Numbered from the stretch's first letter, positions 33,911 to 43,455 are shown. The stretch is 64,000 bases of DNA from AP-15 sp963735445 (GCA_963735445.1 CAVTLC010000004.1:186001-250000), one strand, 5' to 3'. Translations and numbers: made by a program. Notes: generated by a model from the letters alone, not told the origin.

Positions 33911-35479
33911 ATGGCGTTGCGGACGGCCGGGATGATGCTGATGCTGCTGACGCTGCTAGGCACAGCGACTAGCGTTACGGCGGGCGACAATGTGTTGCGG
34001 GTGGTCCCGCATGCCGACCTCAAAGTGCTCGACCCGCATACCAACACGGCGACGATCACCCTGATGCATGGGGCGATGATCTACGACACGCTTTTTGCCT
34101 GGGATTCAAAAATCCGGCCGCACCCACAGATGGTCGATACCTTCCAGATCTCACCGGATGGGCTGGTCCACACCTACACATTGCGGCCGGGGCTCAAATT
34201 CCACGATGGTCAGCCGGTCACGACCAAGGACGTGATCCCATCGATCAAGCGCTGGATGGTGCGCAACACGGTCGGCCAAGCATTGGCTAAGTCGATCGCC
34301 AAAATCGAGGCGAGCGACGACGAGACGTTTGTCATTCGTCTCAAAGAACCGTTCGCGTTTGTCGAGTTCGCATTGGGCTCTTACGACGCCGACATCATGC
34401 GCGCCCAGGATGCCGCCACCGATCCGTTCAAGGCGGTTACGACGACAATCGGCTCCGGCCCGTTCCGCTTTGTGCGGGGCGAGTGGAACCCGGGCGCCAA
34501 GGTTGTCTACGAGAAAAACCCCGATTATGTGCCACGATCCGACGCGCCCGATGGTCTTGCGGGCGGCAAGGTGGTCAAGCTCGACCGCGTCGAATGGACC
34601 GTATTACCTGACTCTTTCACCAAATCGAGCGCATTGCAGCGCGGTGAGGTCGACATGATCGACCAGTTGCCGCACGACCAGATCCCGGTTCTTGAACACT
34701 CGACCGACATCGTGATCGGCCGCGTGTCGCCGCTCGATTTATACGGCATTATTCGGCCCAACAGCCTCTATCCGCCGTTCAACAATCCGAAGGCGCGCGA
34801 GGCGCTGGCGCTGATTGTGAGCCAACGCGAATACACCAGTGCGGCTTTCGGCGATAAGCGTTGGTGGCGCGAATGCTGGTCTTTTTTTGTATGCGGCAGC
34901 GCCGATGGCACCGAAGCAGGGTCGGAAAACTTCCGACATCAGGACTTGGCGCGCGCCAAAGCCTTGCTCGCCGAAGCCGGCTACAAGGGCGAAAAGATTA
35001 TCATGCTGACGACCCAGGAAATCCCGAGTCTTGCGGCGCTCGGCGACGTGACCGCTGATAATCTGCGCAAGATCGGCGTGAACCTGGACATCGCTGTCAG
35101 CGATTGGGGCACAATGGTCGCGCGGCGGGCCAAAAAGGACCCTCCGGGTCAGGGTGGCTGGAACTTGTTCCACACGACCCTGGGCGGCGTTCAGATGGCC
35201 TCGCCGGTCTCCAACTTCACGATCAATTCGGCCTGCGACGGCAAGAATTGGTTCGGCTGGCCCTGCGACGCTAAGACCGAGGAATTGCGCGCGGCCTATA
35301 TCCGCGCCGCTAATGAAAGCGCCGACCAGGCCGCGCTGGAGGCGCTGCACCGGCAGCTGTGGCAGGCATTACCCGACATTCCGGTCGGTCAATATACTCA
35401 GCCCTTTGCCTGGCGCTCGAATGTAAGCGGCGTCTTGCGCAGCCCGCTGCTCGTGTTCTGGAACATCGCCAAGAACTGA
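33911..35479 (+). CDS. Peptide/nickel-type ABC transporter substrate-binding protein
   Basis: A 522-residue SBP_bac_5 protein. Residues 1-24 are a signal peptide (MALRTAGMMLMLLTLLGTATSVTAG). The mature protein begins NVLRVVPHADLKVLDPH and shows YTLRPGLKFHDGQPVTTKDV, the diagnostic dipeptide/oligopeptide-binding motif, then FRFVRGEWNPGAKVVYEKNPDY. It acts in the periplasm, capturing peptides or related molecules for an ABC importer. No permease or ATPase gene adjoins it, so it must work with a transporter encoded elsewhere. The likely partners by position are the M81 peptidase (divergent) and the lyase downstream. Confidence 0.9.
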   Translation: MALRTAGMMLMLLTLLGTATSVTAGDNVLRVVPHADLKVLDPHTNTATITLMHGAMIYDTLFAWDSKIRPHPQMVDTFQISPDGLVHTYTLRPGLKFHDGQPVTTKDVIPSIKRWMVRNTVGQALAKSIAKIEASDDETFVIRLKEPFAFVEFALGSYDADIMRAQDAATDPFKAVTTTIGSGPFRFVRGEWNPGAKVVYEKNPDYVPRSDAPDGLAGGKVVKLDRVEWTVLPDSFTKSSALQRGEVDMIDQLPHDQIPVLEHSTDIVIGRVSPLDLYGIIRPNSLYPPFNNPKAREALALIVSQREYTSAAFGDKRWWRECWSFFVCGSADGTEAGSENFRHQDLARAKALLAEAGYKGEKIIMLTTQEIPSLAALGDVTADNLRKIGVNLDIAVSDWGTMVARRAKKDPPGQGGWNLFHTTLGGVQMASPVSNFTINSACDGKNWFGWPCDAKTEELRAAYIRAANESADQAALEALHRQLWQALPDIPVGQYTQPFAWRSNVSGVLRSPLLVFWNIAKN

Positions 35480-35527
35480 CACACCGTAGGAAAGTGCCCC
35501 GCACCTCATCCAGGAGTGAGTAGCCAC

Positions 35528-36889
35528 ATGGTCGACGAATTGCCGACGGCGGCACGGGTTTCGGATCCGGGAATCCGCGCGCTTTATGCCCAGGAAAACC
35601 GCTGGCAAGCCTGGCTCGATGTCGAGGCGGCGTTAGCGAAGGCGCAAGCCGAGCTCGGGATCATTCCGCGCGATGCGGCCGAAGCGATCGCGGCCAAGGC
35701 GCAACTCGAACTTCTCGACCGCGCCCGCATCGACGAAGGCTTTGCCCGCACCGGCCATACGATCGTGCCGCTCGTCTGGGAGTTGAGCCGGGTTGTCGGC
35801 GAGCCGCATGGCGGCTGGGTGCATTGGGGAGCGACGACGCAAAACATTACCCAAACCGGTGACCTGATCGTATTGCGGCAGGCGCACCAGGTGTTTCTGC
35901 GGCTGATCGGCGAGGCGCTCCGGGCAATGGCCGATCTCGCCGAACGCGGCGCCGATATGCCGATTGCCGGCCGCACCCATGGCCAGCACGCGGTTCCCGC
36001 GACCTTTGGCTACAAGCCCGCGGTGTGGATTGACGAGATGATCCGCCATGTCGAGCGGCTGCATCAGGCTGCTCCCCGCATCTTTGTTGCGATGCTGGGC
36101 GGCGGGGCGGGTACTTTCGCTTCGCTGGGCGCACAAGGCCCGAAGGTGCAGGAGGGGATCGGCCGACAACTCGGGATGTTGCCGATGCGGGTGCCGGCGC
36201 GCACGATCGGCGACCACTTGGCCGAAAATATCTGTTTGTTTGGGCTTGTCGCGGGGACCTGCGGCAAGATCGCGCGCGAAATCTATACCCTAATGAAGAC
36301 CGAATTCGGCGAAGTCGAGGAACCGGTGCCGCCCGGCACAGTCGGCAGCTCGACAATGCCGCAAAAGCGCAATCCCAAGCTGTGTCAGGACATTATCGCC
36401 GCTTCGGCCGAAATTCGCAGCTGCGTGCCATTGGCGCTCGAGGCGATGCAGACCGAACACGAGGCCGACCGGACGACGAGCCTGATCATGGAATCCGCCG
36501 AAGCCCGGGCCGCGATCGCGATGGGCGACATGCTGTCCCGGCTTGTCGAGGTGCTGCGCGGGCTGCGCCTCGATCCCGAGCGGATGCGCAAAAACCTCGA
36601 TCTTGGCGGCGGGCTGATCATGGCCGAGGCCGTGATGCTTAACCTCGGAGCCGTAATCGGGCGCCAGCACGCGCATGATGTGGTTTATGACGCCGCGCAG
36701 GCGGCTTTTGTCGAGAACCGCTCATTTGCCGAACTGCTCGCTGCCGACCCGCGGGTCTCCGGTCATCTCGGCCGCGAAGCTATCGCCGCCTTGCTCGACC
36801 CGACTGCCTATACCGGTCTTTGCGCCGATATGGCCCGCGATGCCGCCGAACGCGCCCGCGGCACCGCCGCCGAGCTCTCGGCGAGTTAG
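35528..36889 (+). CDS. PcaB/adenylosuccinate-lyase-like lyase
   Basis: A ~453-residue fumarase/aspartase-superfamily enzyme. In order: HGGWVHWGATTQNITQTGD, GRTHGQHAVPATFGYKPAVW, and VGSSTMPQKRNPKLCQ, the catalytic flexible loop. The second half (NLDLGGGLIMAEAVMLNLG, RQHAHDVVYDAAQAAF) resembles 3-carboxymuconate cycloisomerase-type proteins. It follows the binding protein gene by 48 bases in the same direction and probably shares its transcript, so it may act on the transported compound. AGGAG lies 11 bases before the ATG; an overlapping GTG at 35516 is too close to it. Shares the fold and motif order of the lyase at 17387. Confidence 0.86.
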   Translation: MVDELPTAARVSDPGIRALYAQENRWQAWLDVEAALAKAQAELGIIPRDAAEAIAAKAQLELLDRARIDEGFARTGHTIVPLVWELSRVVGEPHGGWVHWGATTQNITQTGDLIVLRQAHQVFLRLIGEALRAMADLAERGADMPIAGRTHGQHAVPATFGYKPAVWIDEMIRHVERLHQAAPRIFVAMLGGGAGTFASLGAQGPKVQEGIGRQLGMLPMRVPARTIGDHLAENICLFGLVAGTCGKIAREIYTLMKTEFGEVEEPVPPGTVGSSTMPQKRNPKLCQDIIAASAEIRSCVPLALEAMQTEHEADRTTSLIMESAEARAAIAMGDMLSRLVEVLRGLRLDPERMRKNLDLGGGLIMAEAVMLNLGAVIGRQHAHDVVYDAAQAAFVENRSFAELLAADPRVSGHLGREAIAALLDPTAYTGLCADMARDAAERARGTAAELSAS

Positions 36890-36907
36890 GCGTGCGTCGC
36901 CCGCATC

Positions 36908-38458
36908 TCAATGGGCTGCTGGCATCGGCTCGTCAGGACCCGCCGTGCGCGGCGGGCGCTTGAACAGGAACAGCAGCGGGAAGCCTGCGATTGTCAGGAT
37001 CAACAGGAATTTGAAGTCATCGATATAAGCGATGATCTGCGCCTGGTGAGAAATCATCGAGTCGAGCGCGGCGCGGCCGGCGGCGGTGAATGGGCTCAGC
37101 ATATGTGAGATCGTCGGGGCCGCGAACAGCCGGTTCACACTGGTAACGTTGGCGCCGATATCGGCGTGGTTGACCTGCGTGTTGCTGACGAGCAATGCCG
37201 AGACGATCGAGATGCCAATGCTCGACCCGAGATTGCGCGACAGATTATAAAGGCCGGCCCCTTCGGTTCGGTGCTGCGGCTCCAAAGTCGCCAAGGTCGT
37301 GGTACTGAGCGGCACAAACAAAAACCCCATCCCGGCGCCTTGGATGATGCCGTTGATACCGACCGTCCACTCGGAGACGTTAGGCGTCCATTGGGTCATG
37401 TCCCACATTGCCCAGGCGGTCAATGCCAGTCCGATGCCGAGCAACAATCGGGTGTCGAGGCGGCTGATCAGCTGGCCGACAATCATCATCGCAATCAGGG
37501 TGCCGACGCCTCGCGGGGCCATGATGATGCCCGCGGTCAGGATCGGGTAGCCCATCAGATCCTGCAGATAGAGCGGCAGTAGCGCCAACGGCGCGAAAAA
37601 GCTGACCCCTATTAGGAAAACAAAAATCATCCCCGCGGAAAAATTGCGATCGCAAAACAGCCTCGGGTTAACGAATGGTTGTTTGGTGGTAAAGGTATGC
37701 ACCAAAAACAACCAAAAAGCCGACGCGGAGATAATGGCCTCCAGCTGGATTTCACCTGAGCTGAACCAATCGAGCTCTTCGCCGCGATCCAGCAGGACCT
37801 GCAACGCGCCGATCGCGATGCTTAAGGTCAAAAAGCCGAACCAATCAAGCTTGGCATTGGTTTTTTGGGTTTCCGGCAAAAACCACATCATGCCAAGGAA
37901 TGCCAAGATTCCGATCGGCAGGTTGATATAAAAATCCCATCGCCAGCTGTAATTATAGGTCAGCCAGCCGCCGAGCACTGGCCCGATAATCGGCCCGACC
38001 ATGATCGCCATGCCCCAATAAGCCATCGCCGAGCCCTGTCGCTCGCGAGGATAGGCGTTGAGCAGCACTGATTGGGAAAGCGGCACCAGACCCGCTCCAA
38101 AACCACCTTGCAGCAGCCGAAAAAGGACGAGTTCGTACAGCGAACTCGCCATGCCGCACAGCATCGAGGCAACCGTAAATCCGGCGATCGATGTCAGAAA
38201 CAAACGTTTCAAGCCAAAGCGTCCGGCTAAAAAACCGGTCGGCGGCGTCATGATCGCGGCGGCGACGACATAGGAGGTCAGAACCCACTCGATCTGATCC
38301 TGGTTGGCAGCGACGCTCCCCTGGATATAGGGGAGCGAGACGTTCGCGATCGTCGTGTCGAGCGCCTGCATGATGGTCGCCAACCCGACACAGGCGGTGA
38401 TCGCGAGCCGGTTAGGCGCCGCCGCCCCCGCGCCGGCCGTGTCCGCTGCTGCCGTCAT
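36908..38458 (-). CDS. emrB: DHA2-type multidrug efflux permease EmrB-like
   Basis: A 516-residue 14-helix MFS exporter. ATIMQALDTTIANVSLPYIQG is the first-helix signature of DHA2 drug exporters, with motif A-like LAGRFGLKRLFL and motif C region MAIMVGPIIGPVLGGWL. It works with a membrane-fusion protein (encoded just upstream, sharing one base: TAATG at the junction) and an outer-membrane channel to expel hydrophobic toxins or uncouplers by proton antiport. The outer-membrane component is not nearby. Confidence 0.91.
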   Translation of the reverse strand: MTAAADTAGAGAAAPNRLAITACVGLATIMQALDTTIANVSLPYIQGSVAANQDQIEWVLTSYVVAAAIMTPPTGFLAGRFGLKRLFLTSIAGFTVASMLCGMASSLYELVLFRLLQGGFGAGLVPLSQSVLLNAYPRERQGSAMAYWGMAIMVGPIIGPVLGGWLTYNYSWRWDFYINLPIGILAFLGMMWFLPETQKTNAKLDWFGFLTLSIAIGALQVLLDRGEELDWFSSGEIQLEAIISASAFWLFLVHTFTTKQPFVNPRLFCDRNFSAGMIFVFLIGVSFFAPLALLPLYLQDLMGYPILTAGIIMAPRGVGTLIAMMIVGQLISRLDTRLLLGIGLALTAWAMWDMTQWTPNVSEWTVGINGIIQGAGMGFLFVPLSTTTLATLEPQHRTEGAGLYNLSRNLGSSIGISIVSALLVSNTQVNHADIGANVTSVNRLFAAPTISHMLSPFTAAGRAALDSMISHQAQIIAYIDDFKFLLILTIAGFPLLFLFKRPPRTAGPDEPMPAAH

Positions 38459-39750
38459 TAGCCGCTCGCCTTGGAGCCGCCTCTGCCCGGCTGGCCGCTG
38501 CCGCTATTCTGGTTACCGCCGAACAGCGCGGTGAGGAAATGCGGCAGACCGCGCTTATGACCAGTATAGACCGATACTTCGGCACTCATCCCGGAACGCA
38601 ATGGTGGATTTTGTTTTCGCGAGTTTTGATCGATGCTTACCCGCATCGGGATGCGCTGGACGACCTTGACCCAGTTGCCACTCGTATTCTGCGCGGGAAG
38701 CAAGGAAAACTGCGACTGGGCCGCCGGACCGATGCTCTGTACCTTGCCTTGCCACGTCCGCCCGGGATAGCTGTCGACGGTTACCGTGGCGGGCTCCCCG
38801 GGCCGAACATAGGTCAGCTCGGTCTCTTTGGGCTGGGCCTGGACCCAAACCCGATTGGTATCGACCAGGTAAAAGCCGGTGGTCGAGGCCGGCAAGTACA
38901 TGCCCGGGCGCAACGCCGGAACATTGGTCACCGTGCCCGAAAACGGCGCGCGCACAACCGTGTCGCGGAGTTCTCGGGCGGCTTCGTTGCGCGCCGCCAG
39001 AGCCTGGCGATATTCCGGATACTGGTCGAGCGGAATGTCGGGCTTACCGCCGAGATTAGCCACAATACCTGCCAATTGATGCTGCAGAGAAGCAAGCGAC
39101 TGCTCGGCATTCTGCAAGTTGACTCGCGCCTGATCCAATGTTGCTTTCGCTGCAAATCCTTTTTTCTCTAGGATCGCCTGGCGCTCATATTGGCGTTGAT
39201 TAAACCATACCTGGGCTTGGGCTTGGTCAATCTGCGCCTTTATGCTTTGGTAATTCTGTTTGAGCGCGTTGAAATTGTCGCGAACGACGCCGAGTTGGGC
39301 CTCCGCCTGATTTAACTTCAGTTGAAACGGTTGCGGGTCGAGCTGAAACAGGACGTCTCCTTGCTTGACCTGCTGGTTATCTTTGACATCGACCGACTTG
39401 ACCATGCCGGAAACGTCGGTCGACAGCCCGACTTGGTCGGCCTGAATGTAGGCGTCGTTAGTCGACATGTACTCGCCGCCTTCGAAGTAGAAATAGGCAC
39501 CGACGATCAACACGATCGGCAATAACAGAAACAGCACCCAGCGCAGCCAGCGGCGCCCCCGTGTTTTCTGTGGCTCCGGTTCTTCGGCTGGAGGGCTCTG
39601 CTGTTCGACTGCCGGCTCTAATTGTCTTGCGGACGGCGCTGGGCCCCGATCAGCTGGCGGCTCCCGACGTCTTACAGGTGTGCTACGGGCTTCCGGCGGC
39701 GCTTCGAGAATGTCCGCGCCCTGCAAACCCGGGTCGCGGTCACGAGGCAT
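38458..39750 (-). CDS. emrA: HlyD/EmrA-type membrane fusion protein
   Basis: A 430-residue periplasmic adaptor. The first ~75 residues are Pro/Arg/Glu-rich and cytoplasmic; one membrane helix follows (RWVLFLLLPIVLIVGAYFYF). Then STNDAYIQADQVGLSTDVSGMVKSV is the first lipoyl half, a coiled-coil hairpin of ~100 residues comes next (QAEAQLGVVRDNFNALKQNYQ, LDQARVNLQNAEQSL), and VRAPFSGTVTNVPALRPGMYL is the second half. Start ATG has AAGGAG five bases upstream. Partner of the downstream EmrB-like permease. The long proline-rich N-terminus is unusual for EmrA. Confidence 0.91.
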   Translation of the reverse strand: MPRDRDPGLQGADILEAPPEARSTPVRRREPPADRGPAPSARQLEPAVEQQSPPAEEPEPQKTRGRRWLRWVLFLLLPIVLIVGAYFYFEGGEYMSTNDAYIQADQVGLSTDVSGMVKSVDVKDNQQVKQGDVLFQLDPQPFQLKLNQAEAQLGVVRDNFNALKQNYQSIKAQIDQAQAQVWFNQRQYERQAILEKKGFAAKATLDQARVNLQNAEQSLASLQHQLAGIVANLGGKPDIPLDQYPEYRQALAARNEAARELRDTVVRAPFSGTVTNVPALRPGMYLPASTTGFYLVDTNRVWVQAQPKETELTYVRPGEPATVTVDSYPGRTWQGKVQSIGPAAQSQFSLLPAQNTSGNWVKVVQRIPMRVSIDQNSRKQNPPLRSGMSAEVSVYTGHKRGLPHFLTALFGGNQNSGSGQPGRGGSKASG

Positions 39751-39812
39751 GGCTGCTCCTTTGTGAATTGACGATTCCCTCTCGCAAAGTGTTGATCAAG
39801 AAGCAAAAGGAT

Positions 39813-39826
39813 AATCCATGAGGATT
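39813..39826. promoter_or_regulatory. Candidate LysR-type binding site between emrA and lysR
   Basis: AATCC (39813-39817), ATGA, GGATT (39822-39826) is a perfect 5+4+5 inverted repeat in the 103-base divergent space between emrA and the LysR gene. LysR-type regulators bind short dyads in such spaces to control both genes. Small arms mean a chance match is possible. Confidence 0.33.
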
Positions 39827-39853
39827 GCATTCGATGATGAGGAGCTTTCATGA

Positions 39854-40798
39854 ATGCGCCGCGGTGACATCTCGGCACTCGCGGCGTTTGTCGCGCTCGC
39901 CGAACACCTGAACTTTCGGGTCGCAGCCGCACGTCTCGGCGTCAGCCCGTCGGCGCTCAGCCACACGATCCGGCAGCTTGAGGAGAGGTTGGGTGTGCGA
40001 TTACTCAACCGCACGACCCGCAGCGTTTCGTTGACCGATGCCGGGTTGCGCCTTGTCGAGCGGCTGCGGCCGGCGGTCAACCAGATCTCGTCAGCGCTCG
40101 AAGACCTCGGTGAGGAACAAAGCCGCCCATTCGGCCGGCTGCGGATCTACGCGACTCACTCGGCTGCCGCAGCGGTCATCGTGCCGATTTGGGCCCGCTT
40201 CCTATCAGCCTATCCGGACGTCCAACTCGAGCTTTATCTCGACGAGGCGCCGGCCGATATTGTCGCGAAAGGATTTGATGCCGGGATCGGACCGCAGGAC
40301 CGGGCCGATGCCGATATGATCGCCGCGCGCGTGACCGGGCCAATGAAACTCGTGGTCGTCGGCTCGCCAGCTTATTTCGCACGACGACGGCCGCCGCGCA
40401 CGCCGGAGGACCTCGCCGGCCACGACTGCGTGCAGTATCGACGCGCCGCCGACGGGGTCCCGATCGAGTGGCCGTTCGAACGGGGTGGCAAGTCGCTGCG
40501 GATTTCGGTCGATGGCCGGCTTACGGTCAACGACCCCGAACTCGCGCTGCGCGCTGCCGTCGACGGGCTCGGTATTGCTTACACGATCGAATCCTTGGCC
40601 GAACCGTTCTTGCGCTCGGGCCAACTCGCGCGCGTCCTGGAGGACTGGTCGGTGTCGTTGGAGGGCCTCTACATTTACTACCCCGGGCATCGGCAGGTGC
40701 CGGCGGCCTTACGCTGCTTGATTGACATGATCCGCGCTCTACCGCGCTCCAGAGCGAGAGCGGCCGTTACCGACAATCCGTTCGCCGCCGCCGGCTGA
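39854..40798 (+). CDS. LysR-family transcriptional regulator
   Basis: A 314-residue LysR-type regulator. The winged HTH is complete: AALAAFVALAEHLNFRVAAARLGVSPSALSHTIRQLEERLGVRLLNRTTRSVSLTDAG. It is followed by a linker helix and a periplasmic-binding-protein-like effector domain (GRLRIYATHSAAAAVIVPIW, DIVAKGFDAGIGPQDR). The GFDAGI and RRP-rich features resemble LysR regulators near drug-efflux or oxidoreductase genes. It is divergent from emrAB and is likely its regulator. GAGGAG lies before the ATG. Confidence 0.9.
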   Translation: MRRGDISALAAFVALAEHLNFRVAAARLGVSPSALSHTIRQLEERLGVRLLNRTTRSVSLTDAGLRLVERLRPAVNQISSALEDLGEEQSRPFGRLRIYATHSAAAAVIVPIWARFLSAYPDVQLELYLDEAPADIVAKGFDAGIGPQDRADADMIAARVTGPMKLVVVGSPAYFARRRPPRTPEDLAGHDCVQYRRAADGVPIEWPFERGGKSLRISVDGRLTVNDPELALRAAVDGLGIAYTIESLAEPFLRSGQLARVLEDWSVSLEGLYIYYPGHRQVPAALRCLIDMIRALPRSRARAAVTDNPFAAAG

Positions 40799-40889
40799 GA
40801 TCGAGCGCGGATCGGGTCCCATCCCGGGTGCGCATCGCCATTAGCCCACAGGTGAACCCGCTCGCACCCCGGAGAACAACCGGCTAGCC

Positions 40890-41492
40890 TTGGCCCGCGG
40901 CTTCGTGGGGGACGAGATGGCGGAGATCACCGAACGACAGACGAATGACACCGCGCAGATCGCCCTTGGTGCGATTTTCGTGGCGTTCTTTCGGCTTGGC
41001 ATCACCAGCTTCGGCGGCGGCACCGCGGCCTGGCTGTATCGCGCCATCGTGCAGCGCCAGCATTGGATCGACGACCAGACCTATCTCGCTGGGGTCGGCC
41101 TCAGTCGCGTCGTGCCGGGCTCGAGCGGCGTCAATCTGACGGTGCTGGTCGGGCAACGCTTGCGCGGCGGATGGGGGGCCTTGGTGGCGGTCTTCGGGCT
41201 GTTATCCGGACCGTTGTTTATTGTGGTCGGTCTCGCCGCGGGTTTTGCGCGGATCGCTGGCAACTCAGTCGCGCATGCTTTTCTGGACGGGGTCGCCGGG
41301 GCGGCGATCGGCCTGACCTTTGCCACAGGGCTGATTTTGGTCCCGCGCAGAGGGAGCGAGATCGGCCAGCTTCTAATTACGATCGCTACCGTTTTCGCCG
41401 TCGGGGTGCTGCGCTGGCCGATGCTTCCGGTCATCGTGTGCCTGGCCCCGATCGGGATCGCGCTTGCGCTGCTGCAGCGTCCGGCCAGCTAA
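40890..41492 (+). CDS. Chromate transporter, first CHR half
   Basis: A 200-residue membrane protein with one CHR domain: FFRLGITSFGGGTAAWLYRAIV, then GVGLSRVVPGSSGVNLTVLVGQRLRGGWGALVAV, the PG-rich CHR motif. In many bacteria the 12-helix ChrA is split into two adjacent short-chain CHR proteins that work as a heterodimer; here the second half starts one base after this stop codon. Role: proton-linked efflux of chromate, or transport of a related anion. Start uncertain: TTG 40890 or ATG 40917. Confidence 0.87.
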   Translation: MARGFVGDEMAEITERQTNDTAQIALGAIFVAFFRLGITSFGGGTAAWLYRAIVQRQHWIDDQTYLAGVGLSRVVPGSSGVNLTVLVGQRLRGGWGALVAVFGLLSGPLFIVVGLAAGFARIAGNSVAHAFLDGVAGAAIGLTFATGLILVPRRGSEIGQLLITIATVFAVGVLRWPMLPVIVCLAPIGIALALLQRPAS

Positions 41493-41493
41493 G

Positions 41494-42036
41494 ATGCCTG
41501 AGCTTTGGCGCAGCCTCTTTGGGTTGATCGTTGTCTTTGGGCCGTTATCGTTGTTTTCGATCGGCGGCGGCGCCTCGCTGTTGGCCGAAATCGAGCATCA
41601 ATCGGTCGCCGTCCATCATTGGACGACGCATCGTGAATTTGCCGATCTGTTCGCGATCTCGCGTGCCGCACCCGGCCCCGGCACAATGCTTTCGACATTG
41701 ATCGGCTGGAAGGTCGCGGGCTGGGCCGGAGCGGTGACCGCAACCGTGGCACTCTATCTGCCATCGTCGCTCTTGGTCTTTGGCGTATCTCGAGTGTGGG
41801 GGCGGTGGCGCGGCTCGCTCTGGCACAGTGCTATCGAACGCGGCTTGGCGCCGATCGCCGCCGGACTGATGCTGGCTGGCGGGCTCGCGGTATTGCAGGC
41901 AGCGGGCGGCGCTGCCGTATGGGCTGCAGCAGCGGTCGCCACCGGCGTGCTATTGCGCTGGCCGCAGCTCAATCCGCTGATCCTGTTCGGCGTCAGCGGG
42001 GCACTATTCGTCGTCGTTGCAGCCTTTGCCGGCTAA
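41494..42036 (+). CDS. Chromate transporter, second CHR half
   Basis: A 180-residue membrane protein with the other CHR domain: FGPLSLFSIGGGASLLAEIEHQSV, FADLFAISRAAPGPGTMLSTLIGWKVAG, again with a PGP motif. The GGG and PGPG segments match the C-terminal half of ChrA. It begins one base after the stop of the first half, so co-translation and pairing are expected. The frame is open from 41464, but the ATG at 41494 avoids overlap. Confidence 0.87.
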   Translation: MPELWRSLFGLIVVFGPLSLFSIGGGASLLAEIEHQSVAVHHWTTHREFADLFAISRAAPGPGTMLSTLIGWKVAGWAGAVTATVALYLPSSLLVFGVSRVWGRWRGSLWHSAIERGLAPIAAGLMLAGGLAVLQAAGGAAVWAAAAVATGVLLRWPQLNPLILFGVSGALFVVVAAFAG

Positions 42037-42073
42037 CCGTCGGGCTTCGCCGCTCGTTGCAAACGCGTAACGA

Positions 42074-42955
42074 TCAGAAAGTGGCGCCCGACTGTAACCA
42101 ATGGCGCACGATTTCCTCGCCGGTCGCGAACCACACGCCGTCATGGGCGCGGATATAGCCGAGTGCGGAATCGAGGCCGGCAATCCGGTGCGGGACGCCG
42201 ATGATGTAGGGATGCAGGCAGATCGCCATCACCCGCCCGGAGTGCGCGCCCTCGGCGTAGAGCGTGTCGAACTGGCGTCGGATCGCCGTTTCAAACGCGT
42301 CGATCGTGCCGGCGCGGGAGCCGATGAACGGCGCGTCGTTGATCTCGTAGGAATAGGGGATCGAGACCAGCGGCCGGCCACCGATATCCATCATGTAGGG
42401 CTGGTCATCGTTGACCCAATCGGCGACGTAGAGACAACCTTCATCAGCGAGGAAATCGAGCGTGTGCCAGGTCTCGGCGAGCCCGCTGCCGAGCCAGCCC
42501 GCCGGCTTTTTGCCGGTCATCTCGGCGATGCGCGACAGGGTGCGGTGGATTGTTTCGCGCTCCTCTACAGGGCTCAGCGCATCGAGCCACACGCTGTTGG
42601 TTTGGTTGTGGCCGAGGATTTCCCAGCCAAGCTCGATCGCGGCGCGAACAATCTGCGGATGATGGTCACAAATGTCGCTATTCAACGTCGGGCTGGCGCG
42701 GATGCCATGCTTGCTCAGCAGGTCCATCAGTCGCCAGATGCCAACGCGGTTGCCGTAATCGCGCTGCGCCCAAGCGCGGACCGATGGCGGGTTGCCGGCC
42801 GGCGCTCCGGGATTAGGCGGGATCCCGCGGGTCAGCGGAAAGAATTCGATATTGGGAATGACCCAGACGGCGAGCCGGGCATCGTTTGGCCAGGTGAGCT
42901 TTGGCCGGTCCTTGATCGGAACATAGGGAAACGGTCCATAATCTTGTGGTTGCAT
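42074..42955 (-). CDS. Polysaccharide deacetylase family protein
   Basis: A 293-residue NodB-fold protein. YGNRVGIWRLMDLLSKHGIRASPTLNSDICDHHPQIV puts a catalytic Asp (NSDI) and metal-ligand region in place. GWEILGHNQTNS and the later MAICLHPYIIGVPHRI hold further His/Pro residues of the family. This branch, with the N-terminal PKLTWPNDARLAVWVIPNIEFFP, resembles allantoinase/PuuE-like and uncharacterised deacetylases that act on amides rather than on chitin. No signal peptide is seen, so a cytoplasmic amidase role is more likely. ATG 42955; an in-frame extension to 42997 overlaps the divergent gene. Confidence 0.85.
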   Translation of the reverse strand: MQPQDYGPFPYVPIKDRPKLTWPNDARLAVWVIPNIEFFPLTRGIPPNPGAPAGNPPSVRAWAQRDYGNRVGIWRLMDLLSKHGIRASPTLNSDICDHHPQIVRAAIELGWEILGHNQTNSVWLDALSPVEERETIHRTLSRIAEMTGKKPAGWLGSGLAETWHTLDFLADEGCLYVADWVNDDQPYMMDIGGRPLVSIPYSYEINDAPFIGSRAGTIDAFETAIRRQFDTLYAEGAHSGRVMAICLHPYIIGVPHRIAGLDSALGYIRAHDGVWFATGEEIVRHWLQSGATF

Positions 42956-43455
42956 GGCGACAGCCTTCCCGCTCTGAGACGCTGAACAATTTGCCAAAGA
43001 TTGCTTCCAGGATCACCACTCAATGGCAGCGTTTCGACGATCTGTCGGCGACGGCGCTTTACGAGTTGCTGCAGTTCCGGCAGCAGATCTTTGTCGTCGA
43101 ACAGCGCTCGCCCTATCCCGATCTCGATGGTCTCGATCTGAATGCGCAGCATCTGCTGTTGCGCTCCGACGGCGCGCTCACGGGTTATCTCCGGATGCTG
43201 CTGCCGTCCGACACCGCGTCGGCAGTGCGGATCGGCCGCGTTGCGATCGCAGCCGAAATGCGCGGGCGAGCTCTCGGCCGCCGGCTGATGACCGAGGCGT
43301 TATCGTTCTGCGCTGAACACTATCCCGGTCAACCGATCGCGCTCAGCGCCCAGCTCCATCTCGCGCGCTTCTATCGCAGCTTCGGTTTTGCCGAGATCGG
43401 CCTGCCCTATGACGACTTTGGCGTTCCGCACATCGATATGGTGATGCCGGCGTAA
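42946..43455 (+). CDS. ElaA-type GNAT N-acetyltransferase
   Basis: A GNAT protein of the ElaA branch. WQRFDDLSATALYELLQFRQQIFVVEQ at the start, PYPDLDGLDLNAQHLLL, and the acetyl-CoA loop VRIGRVAIAAEMRGRALGRRLM are diagnostic; IALSAQLHLARFYRSFGF closes the fold. Function in ElaA homologues is unknown beyond acyl transfer. The GTG at 42946 overlaps the divergent deacetylase start; a TTG at 42994 would also fit and seems equally likely. Neither has a clear ribosome-binding site. Confidence 0.83.
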   Translation: MVAWRQPSRSETLNNLPKIASRITTQWQRFDDLSATALYELLQFRQQIFVVEQRSPYPDLDGLDLNAQHLLLRSDGALTGYLRMLLPSDTASAVRIGRVAIAAEMRGRALGRRLMTEALSFCAEHYPGQPIALSAQLHLARFYRSFGFAEIGLPYDDFGVPHIDMVMPA

